Shown: positions 53,084-63,931, numbered from the stretch's first letter. The stretch: 64,000 bases of DNA from an uncultured Aquimarina sp. (GCA_947498785.1 CANMLS010000007.1:95561-159560), one strand, 5' to 3'. The notes: a model not told the origin generated them from the letters alone. Made by a program: numbers and translations.

Positions 53084-56000
53084 TCATTCAAATACCAATT
53101 TACGTGTTTCTGATCCTTTCGGTGTTTCTAATAACATTAAATATACGCCCGTTGGTAATGCAAGAGAATAATCTAATAAAAAGTCTATATTATTCTTTTC
53201 TGTTCTTTCATCCATCGTTGCTCCCGATATAAGATTCACAATTTTTAATTTGATATTAGATTCCTCAGCTAGACTTATTTTTGTTTGAAAAGTTCCATTA
53301 TTTGGGTTAGGGTACACTATAAATTCTTCTATAAATTCTCCTTGAGATGCAAATACTTCTGGGCTTTCTAATGCCGGTTGCACCAAAATTGTTTTTGTAA
53401 AATCCTCATAACAGTCTAATTGAAACGATCTCAAATTAATATCATAAGCGCCTTCTTGTTCAAATTTAAGCACCAATTTCTCATCACTTTCAGAAACGAT
53501 TTCAACTCCTTCTGGTATGGTCCACTCTACTTTTTCTCCCATAGGCTCACTTACATTGACTAATATCACCTCTTCCTTACTATAGGCCTGTGTAGTTAAT
53601 AAAAAATCTGAATCAATTGGAACATCAAAGACTTCAACATCTATTTCTCCAATTCCAATACAGCCCAGACTACTGGTAATTGTAGCAATATATCTGCCTG
53701 ATTCGGTAATCTCGACACTACTTTCTGAGCTTGTAAAACCATTTTCACTAGACCATGAATATACAGCACCAGAATCATCAATAGCAATATCTAGATTAAG
53801 TGATTGGTTACCACAAAGGGAACGCTTATCCTCCATATTTACTACAACAGGATCCGGATCAACAAGTGTTTCTTCATAAAAAGCTTTACACCCCTTCCTA
53901 TCAATTACTTCTATTCTATATGTACCTGATGATAAACCATTAATAGAAGTTGATTCTGTTCCTGTATTCCATTTATAAGTATAAGGTGGATTACCTCCTG
54001 TAATATCTACTTCTATTCTACCGTCATCTCCTTCAAAACAAGTAGGTGAGACTGCTGTTGTTGCGTTTATTTCCAGCCCATTAGGCTGTTCTATCTTGAT
54101 ACTACCTTCTATTTGACATCCTTTACCATCGGTTACAAAAACTATATATGTACCCGCAATAAGGTTATCAATTGTCGCTGTTGTTTCGCCATTACTCCAT
54201 TCATAAGTATATGGTGTTGTTCCTCCTACAACCAATGCTGTAGCTTGCGCATCGTCTCCATTTGCACAGGTAACAACAGAACTAGTAAATGAAATTCCTA
54301 ATTTATCTGGTTGTGGCAAATATCTAGTACTATCAATTTCTTCTACAATTCTATACTCTCGCGAACCGTCAGTATCTGTAAATGACTCATATCTTCCTAA
54401 GACAATTCCATTACTATCTTCGATATTAAGTGCATATGTACCTACGCTTTGATAGGTTATAATACTATCATTCACAGGAATATCTTGCCATACACCCCCC
54501 ACATTCTTTTTCCATCGATAGCAATACCTTCTAAATGGTGTTCTACATTGCCCTGTGGTATTACCACTTGTTTTATCAAAAGGAACTCCACCTGTTACTG
54601 TAGCAATTAATGCTCCATCCTGAAATTGATCTGGTATACCAAAAGGAGCATTAAAATCAACACCATCACTATATTCATTCTCTATATGACATGAAATAGG
54701 GTTATCAATATTAATAGTTACTTCTAGAGGATTAGGTTCTCCTAAATTATAATCCGCATTGATGAAGAAACAACCATTTTTATCTGTTGCAGAATCAAAA
54801 TTAGCATCCCAAGCACTTAAACTATATATTCCTTTTCCAATAGAATGAAGTATTACCTCATATCCTTGATCACCTGGTAAAACATTTGTAATTGTTGTTG
54901 TTAAAAGTGTTCCTACAGCATCCCTCCATTCAAATCTATACGTATCATCACTTTCTGCAGTACCTCCAAAAATTCTTGCTCTTATTCTACCATCTTCAAA
55001 TCCAAAAGCTCTTGGTTCATTAATTAGTGTTAACTCAAAATCAAGAGGCGCATCAGGTTCATCTATTATTACAGTCTTTACAATTTCAGGACCGAGTTTA
55101 ATTTCTCCTGCTACATCTATTTGTTCTTTTGCAACACATTTATTAGCATCCCGTATTTTTATTTCATAGGTATCTGCGGATAGTCCTGTTATCGTATGAG
55201 TAAATTGCGTTGAGAACGGTATCCATTGGGTATCATCGTTGTCATTCCAAGGTTCTCCCGGTTTTCGAATAATATATCTATACCCCCCTACTCCTCCTTC
55301 TGCTCTAAGATCTATAGTCCCATCACTTCCATTGATACACCAAACATCTACTTTATTTGCATCATCATTAGGTTCTCCAACAAATGCCACTGGAGAAGGT
55401 CTGTTAATATTAAAATCTCTAAAATGATCTACACCTTCGGTGTAATAATTACTACCATTATAGAATCCTAAAACGTCTACACGAAATCCAAAACCAACTG
55501 CACTTGCAGGAAGCCCTGAAATGGTATGTGTATTCCCAGGTCCAAATGAAGTAATATTATTATCATTTTTAACTACACTATTAGTTCTAAGATCAATGAC
55601 AGAAAAGTTAACTTGATCTCTAGCAGGGTCTAATGGCCTGTCAAAAGTTAAGGTAATTGATCCATCTCCATTACCACTGTCGTCTATTGAGTCATAACAT
55701 GTAACATCTTTAGTACTTATTCCAGTAATATGAGGTGCCGATTTCCTAACTTGATATCCTACTAGATTTGATGCTTCTTGACCACAGGATTGAATTCTAA
55801 AAAAAATCTCTCTTCCTATAACATCTTCTGTTAAAAAATCTTCTAAAACAACAGAAGCATTTGCAGTGTTTGCGATAGGTAATTCAAACCAATCATAAGT
55901 AGGAACATCACAAAATCGAATAGGTAAAATTCCACAAAGTACAGAAACTGTTCCTGTTTGAAAGCCATATTGCCAATTATATACACTATTATTAAAACCA

Positions 56001-56533
56001 GGAGAAGCTATAATGTTAATTGGATCTTCAAACCCAGCAATATTTGAAGCACCCGGTGCTCTAGCAATTGAAGGTAAAGATATAAGCTCAACTACAACAC
56101 GACTACTAACAGAAACGTCACTACTATTAGAAGCAGAAACATTTAAAACTCTTGTACTACAAGGATTAAGAGGTACATTTCTATCATCTGTATCCTGTGC
56201 TACTCTTGCTCCATCACAAGTATCACCAAATACTTGATCCCTTGCATCGCTGGAAAAAACATATAGTTCTACCCTGTTTACAATTCCATTTAATGTAAAA
56301 GTTCTTTCAGCTGTACTAGACCCTTCAAATGCTTTAGGCTGGCCATTTGTTAAGTATAAGAAATCATCTGAACCTCCTCCTTGATAATATGCTCTAAGGC
56401 GTAATTCTTCTCCACATCGACGATCTCTATAATAAGAATCATATTCGTACTCATTAATTTTAATTATAGTCTGCTGTCCAAAAGACATTGAACAGAAGAA
56501 TATTACAAATACTATGGTTAAAATCCTTTTCAT
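53084..56533 (-). CDS. Exported protein with SprB-like repeats and type IX sorting domain
   Basis: This 1149-residue protein has a signal peptide (MKRILTIVFVIFFCSMSFGQ). About residues 745-895 carry two SprB-type repeats (TPYTYEWSNGETTATIDNL, PPYTYKWNTGTESTSINGL), and more divergent copies lie earlier (for example SISGLPASAVGF region). The C-terminal 75 residues are a type A type IX sorting domain (FIVYPNPNNGTFQTKISL, then GVYLMLLETPKGSETRKLVF). It is therefore carried across the outer membrane and attached to the surface. It is 3 nt from the Fn3 gene and 44 nt from the PKD lipoprotein gene. Its partner or ligand is unknown. Confidence 0.88.
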   Translation of the reverse strand: MKRILTIVFVIFFCSMSFGQQTIIKINEYEYDSYYRDRRCGEELRLRAYYQGGGSDDFLYLTNGQPKAFEGSSTAERTFTLNGIVNRVELYVFSSDARDQVFGDTCDGARVAQDTDDRNVPLNPCSTRVLNVSASNSSDVSVSSRVVVELISLPSIARAPGASNIAGFEDPINIIASPGFNNSVYNWQYGFQTGTVSVLCGILPIRFCDVPTYDWFELPIANTANASVVLEDFLTEDVIGREIFFRIQSCGQEASNLVGYQVRKSAPHITGISTKDVTCYDSIDDSGNGDGSITLTFDRPLDPARDQVNFSVIDLRTNSVVKNDNNITSFGPGNTHTISGLPASAVGFGFRVDVLGFYNGSNYYTEGVDHFRDFNINRPSPVAFVGEPNDDANKVDVWCINGSDGTIDLRAEGGVGGYRYIIRKPGEPWNDNDDTQWIPFSTQFTHTITGLSADTYEIKIRDANKCVAKEQIDVAGEIKLGPEIVKTVIIDEPDAPLDFELTLINEPRAFGFEDGRIRARIFGGTAESDDTYRFEWRDAVGTLLTTTITNVLPGDQGYEVILHSIGKGIYSLSAWDANFDSATDKNGCFFINADYNLGEPNPLEVTINIDNPISCHIENEYSDGVDFNAPFGIPDQFQDGALIATVTGGVPFDKTSGNTTGQCRTPFRRYCYRWKKNVGGVWQDIPVNDSIITYQSVGTYALNIEDSNGIVLGRYESFTDTDGSREYRIVEEIDSTRYLPQPDKLGISFTSSVVTCANGDDAQATALVVGGTTPYTYEWSNGETTATIDNLIAGTYIVFVTDGKGCQIEGSIKIEQPNGLEINATTAVSPTCFEGDDGRIEVDITGGNPPYTYKWNTGTESTSINGLSSGTYRIEVIDRKGCKAFYEETLVDPDPVVVNMEDKRSLCGNQSLNLDIAIDDSGAVYSWSSENGFTSSESSVEITESGRYIATITSSLGCIGIGEIDVEVFDVPIDSDFLLTTQAYSKEEVILVNVSEPMGEKVEWTIPEGVEIVSESDEKLVLKFEQEGAYDINLRSFQLDCYEDFTKTILVQPALESPEVFASQGEFIEEFIVYPNPNNGTFQTKISLAEESNIKLKIVNLISGATMDERTEKNNIDFLLDYSLALPTGVYLMLLETPKGSETRKLVFE

Positions 56534-56536
56534 ATT

Positions 56537-58636
56537 CTAGAAAATTACTTCTTTTGTTTTCATTTTAGAATGATTTCCTTGTTTTGTAATCACCTTAAGA
56601 CTATACACATAGGTATTACCAGGAGATATCGAATTATCTATAACTTTATTCGTTGAATTCGGCATCTGTTTAAACAAAATAGGTTTCTCATCCTTTTTTG
56701 ACTTATATATCGTAATTTCAAGGACATCTTCAGGCAACTTTCTCCAAGAAATTGAAATATTTTTATTTACTCTATCCGCAACCAATGAAAAACCTTTTAT
56801 TAAATCTTCATCTGTAGAGGTCTGACTTGTTATCGTTATTGGTGTTGATGGAACGGATTGCAAACCGCTATCATCTTCAGCAAAAATCGCATATCTATAT
56901 TTAATTCCTGATTCTATACTACTATCAATATATTGGGTTATCGTGTCTGTTTCAAAAATTGGAAGCCAACCTTTTTCTGATTGATCCATACGTTGTCTAA
57001 AAAGCTTATGAGCTACAACATCATCACTTGTACTATTTATCCATTTTAAATATATGCCTTTAGGATCAACTTTATACCCCTTAAAAACTGGTGATGAAGG
57101 AGGAACTACATCCGGTTTTTTCAAACGCAATTTTTCAGAATAGTCAGACATATTAAATCGCTTATCCACAGCAACTATTTGATAAAACACACTACTATTC
57201 AATGACTTAACCTGTACCGTATCTATAAACGTAGTTCTATTTATTGGATCAATTGTAATTTGAGAAAGTTCTTCTTTATCTAAATTTCCTCTAAACACCC
57301 TATATCCTAACATATCCTTTTCTAGATTTGCTTCCCATTGTAATTTCACCAAACCCAATGTATCTACGGTACCTAATAGACCTATTGGTGCGGCGGGTGG
57401 TATTGAATCAATAGTTTGCACAAATGCTGTTAGTGATGTTGTCTTTTGGTTGTTTTTCCCCAGAGCAGTAACTCTAAAGTAATTAGAAGGCTCTGGTTCT
57501 GCATAGGTTGTTTTTCTACTACTTGCTGGAATTCCTGTTTTAACCACTTTATAAGGCCCTTTTTCCTGTGCAGCCCAATTTAGTTCGAAACCCGTTATTT
57601 CATTCTCTGCTTCTTTTGCAAAATCCCAATTTATAATTACACCTCCTTTGTTATCAAATTCATGACGAGATATATGAGGTACAGAAGATAATTTTTTAAT
57701 TCCCTGAGCAGAAACTACCTCTGAAGGTGTTCCTTGCTCTCCAAAAGGGGAAACCCCTATTACTCTATAATGAAATGTTTTATTATTTTGAGATAACGTA
57801 TCTACATAAAACATTCTACGCGCAGGAGCGCCTGGTTTATCATTTAAATTCACTAATGGCGTATCTCCACCTAATCTTTTAAAATCTATTCCATTTTCAG
57901 AACGTTCTACAAAATAAGCATTATAGATAGACTTAAACATTGCATACTCCCATGTAAGTAGTATGTTTTTATCATCAGGAACAGCAATAAGGTCAATAGG
58001 AGCAGGTAAAGGTTCTGCTTCTTTAATTTTTATAGTTACTATACCTGGTTCTATCTTCATTAATTCTTCTGGAACTAAAGAAATTACCTTATATAAATAT
58101 TCTTCATTATTTTTAATATCCACATCTTCATAACCAAGAGCTGCCATTTTTGAAGCTTCAAAGTTTAAATCTGCTGCAAATAATGCAAATGAGAATCGTT
58201 GCTCTATTTCTCTGGATTTATTGATGATCTGCGCGAGTCCGCCTTGAGTTTCTTCAACTTCAAAAGTTTCTCCATATAAAGCTTGTGCCATAATTGCAGC
58301 ATAATCATTTTTTTCCACTGCTTCCTTCCATTGTTCAAGTGGCATCGGTATTGCAGTAGCTAAACTCTTTTTTTCTGGAGGATTTAATAAATTTCCATCA
58401 CGAAGAACAGTATATCTTTCAATTAAATATCCATATTTATTTCCTCTTAACCATGAAGAAGGTGTTGTAGCAGCCCATCTCAATAGAACTTTATCTGTTT
58501 GGACTCTGGCAATAACTTTTATTTCATTTTTTTCATTATCCTCTTGACTAAAACCAGTAATGGATATGCCGTATGTAAATAATACGATCACACATTTAAA
58601 AATGTATCTAAAATCTATTTTATTGATTATAATCAA
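56537..58636 (-). CDS. Exported fibronectin type III repeat protein
   Basis: This 699-residue protein has a signal peptide (IFKCVIVLFTYGISITGFSQ). From about residue 205 on it consists of about five Fn3-like domains (for example PAPIDLIAVPDDKNILLTWE, APIGLLGTVDTLGLVKLQWE, SPVFKGYKVDPKGIYLKWIN). The N-terminal 200 residues are a separate alpha/beta region. It has no type IX sorting domain. The start is TTG at 58636, since no ATG precedes the signal peptide. It is co-transcribed with its neighbours (32 nt and 3 nt gaps) and probably forms part of a surface complex. Confidence 0.82.
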   Translation of the reverse strand: MIIINKIDFRYIFKCVIVLFTYGISITGFSQEDNEKNEIKVIARVQTDKVLLRWAATTPSSWLRGNKYGYLIERYTVLRDGNLLNPPEKKSLATAIPMPLEQWKEAVEKNDYAAIMAQALYGETFEVEETQGGLAQIINKSREIEQRFSFALFAADLNFEASKMAALGYEDVDIKNNEEYLYKVISLVPEELMKIEPGIVTIKIKEAEPLPAPIDLIAVPDDKNILLTWEYAMFKSIYNAYFVERSENGIDFKRLGGDTPLVNLNDKPGAPARRMFYVDTLSQNNKTFHYRVIGVSPFGEQGTPSEVVSAQGIKKLSSVPHISRHEFDNKGGVIINWDFAKEAENEITGFELNWAAQEKGPYKVVKTGIPASSRKTTYAEPEPSNYFRVTALGKNNQKTTSLTAFVQTIDSIPPAAPIGLLGTVDTLGLVKLQWEANLEKDMLGYRVFRGNLDKEELSQITIDPINRTTFIDTVQVKSLNSSVFYQIVAVDKRFNMSDYSEKLRLKKPDVVPPSSPVFKGYKVDPKGIYLKWINSTSDDVVAHKLFRQRMDQSEKGWLPIFETDTITQYIDSSIESGIKYRYAIFAEDDSGLQSVPSTPITITSQTSTDEDLIKGFSLVADRVNKNISISWRKLPEDVLEITIYKSKKDEKPILFKQMPNSTNKVIDNSISPGNTYVYSLKVITKQGNHSKMKTKEVIF

Positions 58637-58668
58637 TTCTATTAATTTATGTTGTTAATTTTATTTCT

Positions 58669-61600
58669 TTACTGTCTTCCCAAAATTGGGTTTTTATACT
58701 TGTAATTGGCAGAAGTTCCTTTTATTCCTCCTGGCAAATTATATTGTAGTTTTATATTGTATTTACCATATAACATAAATTTATACTCCTCTGATATAAT
58801 ACTTAATTCTTGTGAGCCACTTGAGATCAATCCATTTGCATAATCATTAATCACTCGATCTCTAACGTCCAAATAATCAATAAAATATATATCTGGAAGA
58901 TTGTAACGAAATGGAAAACGTGTAGCCCTCCAATTTAAATCTACGTTATTTTCTAAACTGGTTATATAATTACTTAAAATAGGTAGTGCTCTTTTAGGTG
59001 TGTATCCATATTCAGAAGCATCTCTACTAATACTATATCGTGAACCTTGAGTATATTTTTGATAAAGTATAGGATTGATATCTTTTTTGAAATAATCATC
59101 TTGTAAATCAGACTCTACTTCTACCAATGCTTTATTATCAGAATAAGAATTACCAAGAAGTTCTACGATATCAAATCCTTCATTGTATTTTATCTGTGAT
59201 GTTAAATAAATTACAACAGAGTTTATTTTACCCCAATTGTCGTCATTTACTTTTATACTCTTTATTTTATCGGCAAAGGTTTTGTATTGACTTGATTTAA
59301 ACTCATAAGCCAATCGTTCTATTTCTCCTTCTTTTAAAACATTTTCTGCGTTATTTGTTCTTACTTCTAAAGTATTATCATCTCCATAATCTGTAGTTTC
59401 AGAACTTGTTTCATTACTAGAAGAACCTCCAGAAGATTTTGTACTACTTATAATTGACATATTATAACCAAAATCATTTTTTACTTTTGGAAATTTATAA
59501 CTTACCTTATTATCACTATTACTATAGTTAAAATCTGCTGTAGAAACGTCTCCATTTTCATCTATGTACTTAACAACACTCTCCCATTGACTATTATCAA
59601 AAAGGTAATCTTGACCTCTTTGTAATTGAATATATCCATTATTATGTTCATCAGGATAGAATAGTTGCTGATCTACAACAGGATAAGAATATTGAATATT
59701 ATGCAAAGGAATGTGATCTGGAGCAGTTCCCGTAGTAAAATTTCTTTCTTCTACTTCAATGGCCTTTTGACCATCTTCTAAAATTGTCTGGAACGAACCA
59801 TTAACTTTTTCCTGAAAACTAACTTCTACAGTAACTTTTAGTTTTGTTGCTGGAGGTAGAATATCATCTGATATAAAAGTAGCACGATCATTCATTTGTC
59901 CCCATTCTAATGTCCCTACAATTTCTTTTCCAGACTCATCGGTGACATTAAATTTTTCTAAAATTACCTTGTATACATTATCTCCACTATCTTCGGGAAT
60001 AACAATAGGTTGATTAATTTTCATTGCAAATGCTGCTTGAGGTGCGGCAAAAACGTCAATATCCCCATCACCTTCTTTTGGAGTTACATCGGTAATCATC
60101 TTAATACCACCCATTGGAGCTGTATTCTCTAGTTCACACTCTTTTCCTATGGTTAGTTTAAATCTAAAACTTCCTTTTATTAACCCTCCAAGTAAATTAT
60201 AATATCCACCGGCATATCCTCTAAACCAAAATGGATTTGGCCCTTTTCCTTGTAATAATACAGCTGCTCCTCCTTTTATAATCGGGATCTTTTTCTTTAT
60301 AAAAAATAACTTAATATTTATACCCAATTCTCCTTGCAGGTAGGCATAGGACTGTCCATTAGCATACCATCCATTAATACCAACCTCATCTCCTGTATTT
60401 ACACATCGAGCATCTCCATAATCCTTGAGCATAATATCAAAACCTACTCCTGCTTGAAAACGTGCATACAATATCAAAAACCGGAGATCACCTGTATCGA
60501 TACTAAAATCAGCACCAAAAGCAAATCCTCGACCTTCTCCCAACGCATTTTCATCACGCATATAATTCAATTCTTCGGCATCTACTCCTAATATTTCTGC
60601 GACAATTGCAGGTGGTGGCGGACTACCTGGGATACGATCTCCCATCATAAAATATCCTCCTGTCTCAATAGAAAAACTACCTACTCCCATCTTGAGACCT
60701 AGTCGATCTGTCGGTGTACCCATATGTACATACCATTCTTCTTTAGATATATGTACTACACCCCAACCAGCACGTCCACCAGAAGCCCTTCCTTGTACAA
60801 TACCTCCAGCTACGTTTACATATAGATCAAAAGTTGCATGGAATGAATCATTAACAAAATCAAACTCCATTCCCATTTTTGCACTAATTGCCGCTTCTCC
60901 AACTATTTCTGGTTCATATTCTAAATCGGCCTTATCCAAAAATGTTTTACCTGCTTTACTATCCATCACTCCATTGATCAACTCACTATCGACCATTCCA
61001 CTTAGCTTATCTGTAAGCTTACCTACAGGATTAGGGAAATCAAATGCTTTCATCAGTTGAGCTTCTCCAAATAATCCTAACCTATTTACTCCTCCGTTAT
61101 TGTTAAATTCTATTTCGAAACCAGCCCCTACTGCTATTGCACTTTCATCTCCTATAGCGGCAAAAACCATTGCTTTTACACCAAGACTTGAATCTTTACT
61201 TGGAACATACGAAAGTCCTGAAGGCGAAAAGTCTGGTCCTGCATTTGGTCTTCTTGTCATTTTATAAAATGCTCCTCCGGCAAATCCTGATATTTGTAAT
61301 GGTCCAACTTGTATCTTTAATCCTCTTACGGCTGCATCAACATACCAATATCTAAATTCATTTTTTCCAAAAATTGCTTTACAGGTAATAGGGCCAAAAC
61401 TACCAAATGTACCTTCTATTTCAGCAGAAAAACCATCTCCATATACTGGGTCATTATTCATGAGTTCTAATCCACCTTTTAGCTGAATTGCCCCCATGTT
61501 TGCTTCTATATTTATCCTAGATAAATCTAGCCGATCATATTTCCATCGTTGCTTATAGTTTTCTTCCTGAAATTTACCATAGATTCCTAAACGTGCATCT

Positions 61601-63453
61601 GCTGCAAAACCTTTGCTCTCTTTTCCCATTAGGTTGATCATGAGATCAAACTCAATACCCGCTTCAAATTCATTTGACATAAAGGCTATGTTAGCAATTG
61701 AAACAGGAAAATTTGCAAGCTTTACTTGATCCTTATAACCAAAATAATCAACTTGAATAACAGGAGATGTGGTCTGAAGCACTAAATTTTGAAATTCTAT
61801 TCCTTTAAACTGAACTGTGTGCTTTTCTTTTTTATTCCCTTCACCGGTTGTATATGTACTCCCTTCATTCGCCAAAGATTCTTTCTGGCTGGCTGAAATC
61901 GCCATACGACCATTAAGAACAGCTTTAGGACGAAAATTACCATCAATCACCATAAGCTCTACTGATGAATTGGGTAATAATTCTGCTTTCGCTTTAAAAA
62001 CATCAAAGCTTAAGGTATCCAATGTAGAAACCACCAACCCATATTCATTTTCAGAAATGATACCTTCATATCCTAACCCCATTCTACCATCTTCACCCTC
62101 TACAGTTGTTCCGTTTTTATCCCCTTTATCAGAAATAGGAAGTAGTATACGTCCATTAAAATCGGCACCAATCAATTGATTTGATGCTAACTCAATACCT
62201 ATTTTATCTACAGAATACGCCCAAGATTTGGATTCTGAAGTTCTACCTGATTTTATTGGAATTACATTTTCTGCAGAGAAATACCCTGAAACGCCATAAC
62301 TATCTATTAATAGATTGGCTGCTTCAAATGTTATTCTATTGTTTTGAGATATACTTTCTTTAGTTTTAAATTCTTGTGGAAGACCTACATTTAAAGATTG
62401 TACATAAACTCCTCTCCAAGTATCGGGATTAGGTAATAACAATCCTTCATCATAATAATGTTGAGGAAAATTAACATTTTCTGTTCTTAGATCACTAAAA
62501 TCAAACACTGCCTGATTAACTGAGAACATAAATTTATCAGGTTGACTAGCCATAACAAATGGTGATAAGCTAATCTCTACAATCATATCGTTCCAGTCTG
62601 AGGCTACAGCTTTAAAAGTTCCCCTTACTCTATTAGGTATTTGTATAGGTTCTCTTAGAGCACCTTGATAAGAAACTGTTTCTGGCAAAGGTTTTCCTGC
62701 CGTATCTACTGGTAGAATCATATTACGAGAGAATTGAACCTCTCCTTCTATTCCCATTTCCTTAACACCATCACAATCTATCGTAACATATGTTCTGTTC
62801 TGGGTATCCCCTGTTTTATAATCAAAGCCTCCTTTAAGAATCAGTAACCAATTACCCCCATTAAAAGGTATAAATATATCCCCTAGCAAAACAAGATTTG
62901 CTTCTCCTATAATCCCTCCTTGATGAGATAACTTAACATTGTTTGCTCCAAAGAAGAGTTCTATTGGCATCCCTTCTTCATCTGATTGAGGTAAAATAAT
63001 TTTTACAAAAACAGTAAGTTCTGTATACTCTTTGGTAAATCTTGCTTTAGTAAACCCTAATTGATATTCGACTTCATTAAGTTTATGCTTAATTCCTACT
63101 GGTAATACCTGAATATCTTCATTTCGAAAAGAAGAAATCCATCTACCCGTGCTATCAATCTCATTAAATCCTTTTTCAGCTTCTGATCTAGAATCGTTAA
63201 CACTAGTAACCGGAGCTGGAAATTCATTTTTGAGATTAGCAAAAGTAAACTCTGGCAAAGTAATTTTATTAACTAAATTTTCTATTGGGAATTTTTTATC
63301 CAACTCTGGAAATTGGACAAATTGTGCTGTCTTTTGTTCACTTGTAGGATGAGTATTCTTTTTTAAGGATAAAGAATCTTTTTCGTTTGAATAAAGGTTA
63401 AAAGAGTTTAAACTAACAAAACATATAACAAGTAGTAATAATTTTATTTTCAT
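58669..63453 (-). CDS. 1594-residue exported beta-rich protein of unknown family
   Basis: This is the first gene of the run. The protein has a signal peptide (MKIKLLLLVICFVSLNSFNL). It consists mainly of beta-strand-rich segments with repeated Gly-rich patterns (for example GAADFNGRILLPI-like LIGADFNGRILLPISDKGDK, then AVSIGAGFEIEF-type AVGAGFEIEFNNNGGVNRLG) and may include membrane-spanning strands, then a globular C-terminal domain from about residue 1150. No sorting domain, lipobox or enzyme motif was seen. It resembles the large hypothetical proteins found ahead of Fn3/TANFOR genes in other Bacteroidota (recalled, not checked). It may form the secretion or anchoring platform of the locus. 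Confidence 0.72.
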   Translation of the reverse strand: MKIKLLLLVICFVSLNSFNLYSNEKDSLSLKKNTHPTSEQKTAQFVQFPELDKKFPIENLVNKITLPEFTFANLKNEFPAPVTSVNDSRSEAEKGFNEIDSTGRWISSFRNEDIQVLPVGIKHKLNEVEYQLGFTKARFTKEYTELTVFVKIILPQSDEEGMPIELFFGANNVKLSHQGGIIGEANLVLLGDIFIPFNGGNWLLILKGGFDYKTGDTQNRTYVTIDCDGVKEMGIEGEVQFSRNMILPVDTAGKPLPETVSYQGALREPIQIPNRVRGTFKAVASDWNDMIVEISLSPFVMASQPDKFMFSVNQAVFDFSDLRTENVNFPQHYYDEGLLLPNPDTWRGVYVQSLNVGLPQEFKTKESISQNNRITFEAANLLIDSYGVSGYFSAENVIPIKSGRTSESKSWAYSVDKIGIELASNQLIGADFNGRILLPISDKGDKNGTTVEGEDGRMGLGYEGIISENEYGLVVSTLDTLSFDVFKAKAELLPNSSVELMVIDGNFRPKAVLNGRMAISASQKESLANEGSTYTTGEGNKKEKHTVQFKGIEFQNLVLQTTSPVIQVDYFGYKDQVKLANFPVSIANIAFMSNEFEAGIEFDLMINLMGKESKGFAADARLGIYGKFQEENYKQRWKYDRLDLSRINIEANMGAIQLKGGLELMNNDPVYGDGFSAEIEGTFGSFGPITCKAIFGKNEFRYWYVDAAVRGLKIQVGPLQISGFAGGAFYKMTRRPNAGPDFSPSGLSYVPSKDSSLGVKAMVFAAIGDESAIAVGAGFEIEFNNNGGVNRLGLFGEAQLMKAFDFPNPVGKLTDKLSGMVDSELINGVMDSKAGKTFLDKADLEYEPEIVGEAAISAKMGMEFDFVNDSFHATFDLYVNVAGGIVQGRASGGRAGWGVVHISKEEWYVHMGTPTDRLGLKMGVGSFSIETGGYFMMGDRIPGSPPPPAIVAEILGVDAEELNYMRDENALGEGRGFAFGADFSIDTGDLRFLILYARFQAGVGFDIMLKDYGDARCVNTGDEVGINGWYANGQSYAYLQGELGINIKLFFIKKKIPIIKGGAAVLLQGKGPNPFWFRGYAGGYYNLLGGLIKGSFRFKLTIGKECELENTAPMGGIKMITDVTPKEGDGDIDVFAAPQAAFAMKINQPIVIPEDSGDNVYKVILEKFNVTDESGKEIVGTLEWGQMNDRATFISDDILPPATKLKVTVEVSFQEKVNGSFQTILEDGQKAIEVEERNFTTGTAPDHIPLHNIQYSYPVVDQQLFYPDEHNNGYIQLQRGQDYLFDNSQWESVVKYIDENGDVSTADFNYSNSDNKVSYKFPKVKNDFGYNMSIISSTKSSGGSSSNETSSETTDYGDDNTLEVRTNNAENVLKEGEIERLAYEFKSSQYKTFADKIKSIKVNDDNWGKINSVVIYLTSQIKYNEGFDIVELLGNSYSDNKALVEVESDLQDDYFKKDINPILYQKYTQGSRYSISRDASEYGYTPKRALPILSNYITSLENNVDLNWRATRFPFRYNLPDIYFIDYLDVRDRVINDYANGLISSGSQELSIISEEYKFMLYGKYNIKLQYNLPGGIKGTSANYKYKNPILGRQ

Positions 63454-63707
63454 AAAACAATGTTAAGATTCAGGATTGCAATAATACGAAAAATATGCAA
63501 CCTTAACAACTGAAAACCAATCAACATAACACATAAAAGACTAGTTTTCTAGTAAGGTTTTCATTAAAAAAAAGTGTATTTTCGACACCTATTCAAGTAC
63601 GATAATAGTACATAAAAAACAAAGAAAAGTTCTGGATATATAACATGTTTAAGATACAGAACTTATTTTTTGTTAAAATCTACCGTTAATTCTTAAATAT
63701 TTCATAT

Positions 63708-63863
63708 CTAAGATTTATCTTCATTATCAAAGCTTGTTTGATTTAATATTGCTAAAGTAGACCATATAAGGATTAACCAGAAGATGAAACATAAATATGA
63801 TTTATCTGAATCAATATTCGATAATATTTGCTTTTTATTCGCAAATAAAGAATTAGAGTACAT
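63708..63863 (-). CDS. Possible 51-residue membrane peptide
   Basis: This open frame encodes MYSNSLFANKKQILSNIDSD and one hydrophobic helix (YLCFIFWLILIWSTLAIL), ending NQTSFDNEDKS. The open frame extends upstream without an ATG through the hairpin at 63932-63952. It may be a small membrane protein or the tail of a decayed gene. No family is recognised. Confidence 0.3.
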   Translation of the reverse strand: MYSNSLFANKKQILSNIDSDKSYLCFIFWLILIWSTLAILNQTSFDNEDKS

Positions 63864-63931
63864 TTCAAAAAAGTCAAACCCTCCAAAAACCTCATAAACA
63901 ATAACTTTAAAAACTTTAGTCAGTAAATAAT

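Noticed and set aside
60692..61060. Plus-strand open frame of 122 residues
   Set aside because: It lies opposite the 1594-residue exported protein gene and has an unnatural Ser/Pro-rich composition, as expected from an antisense frame.
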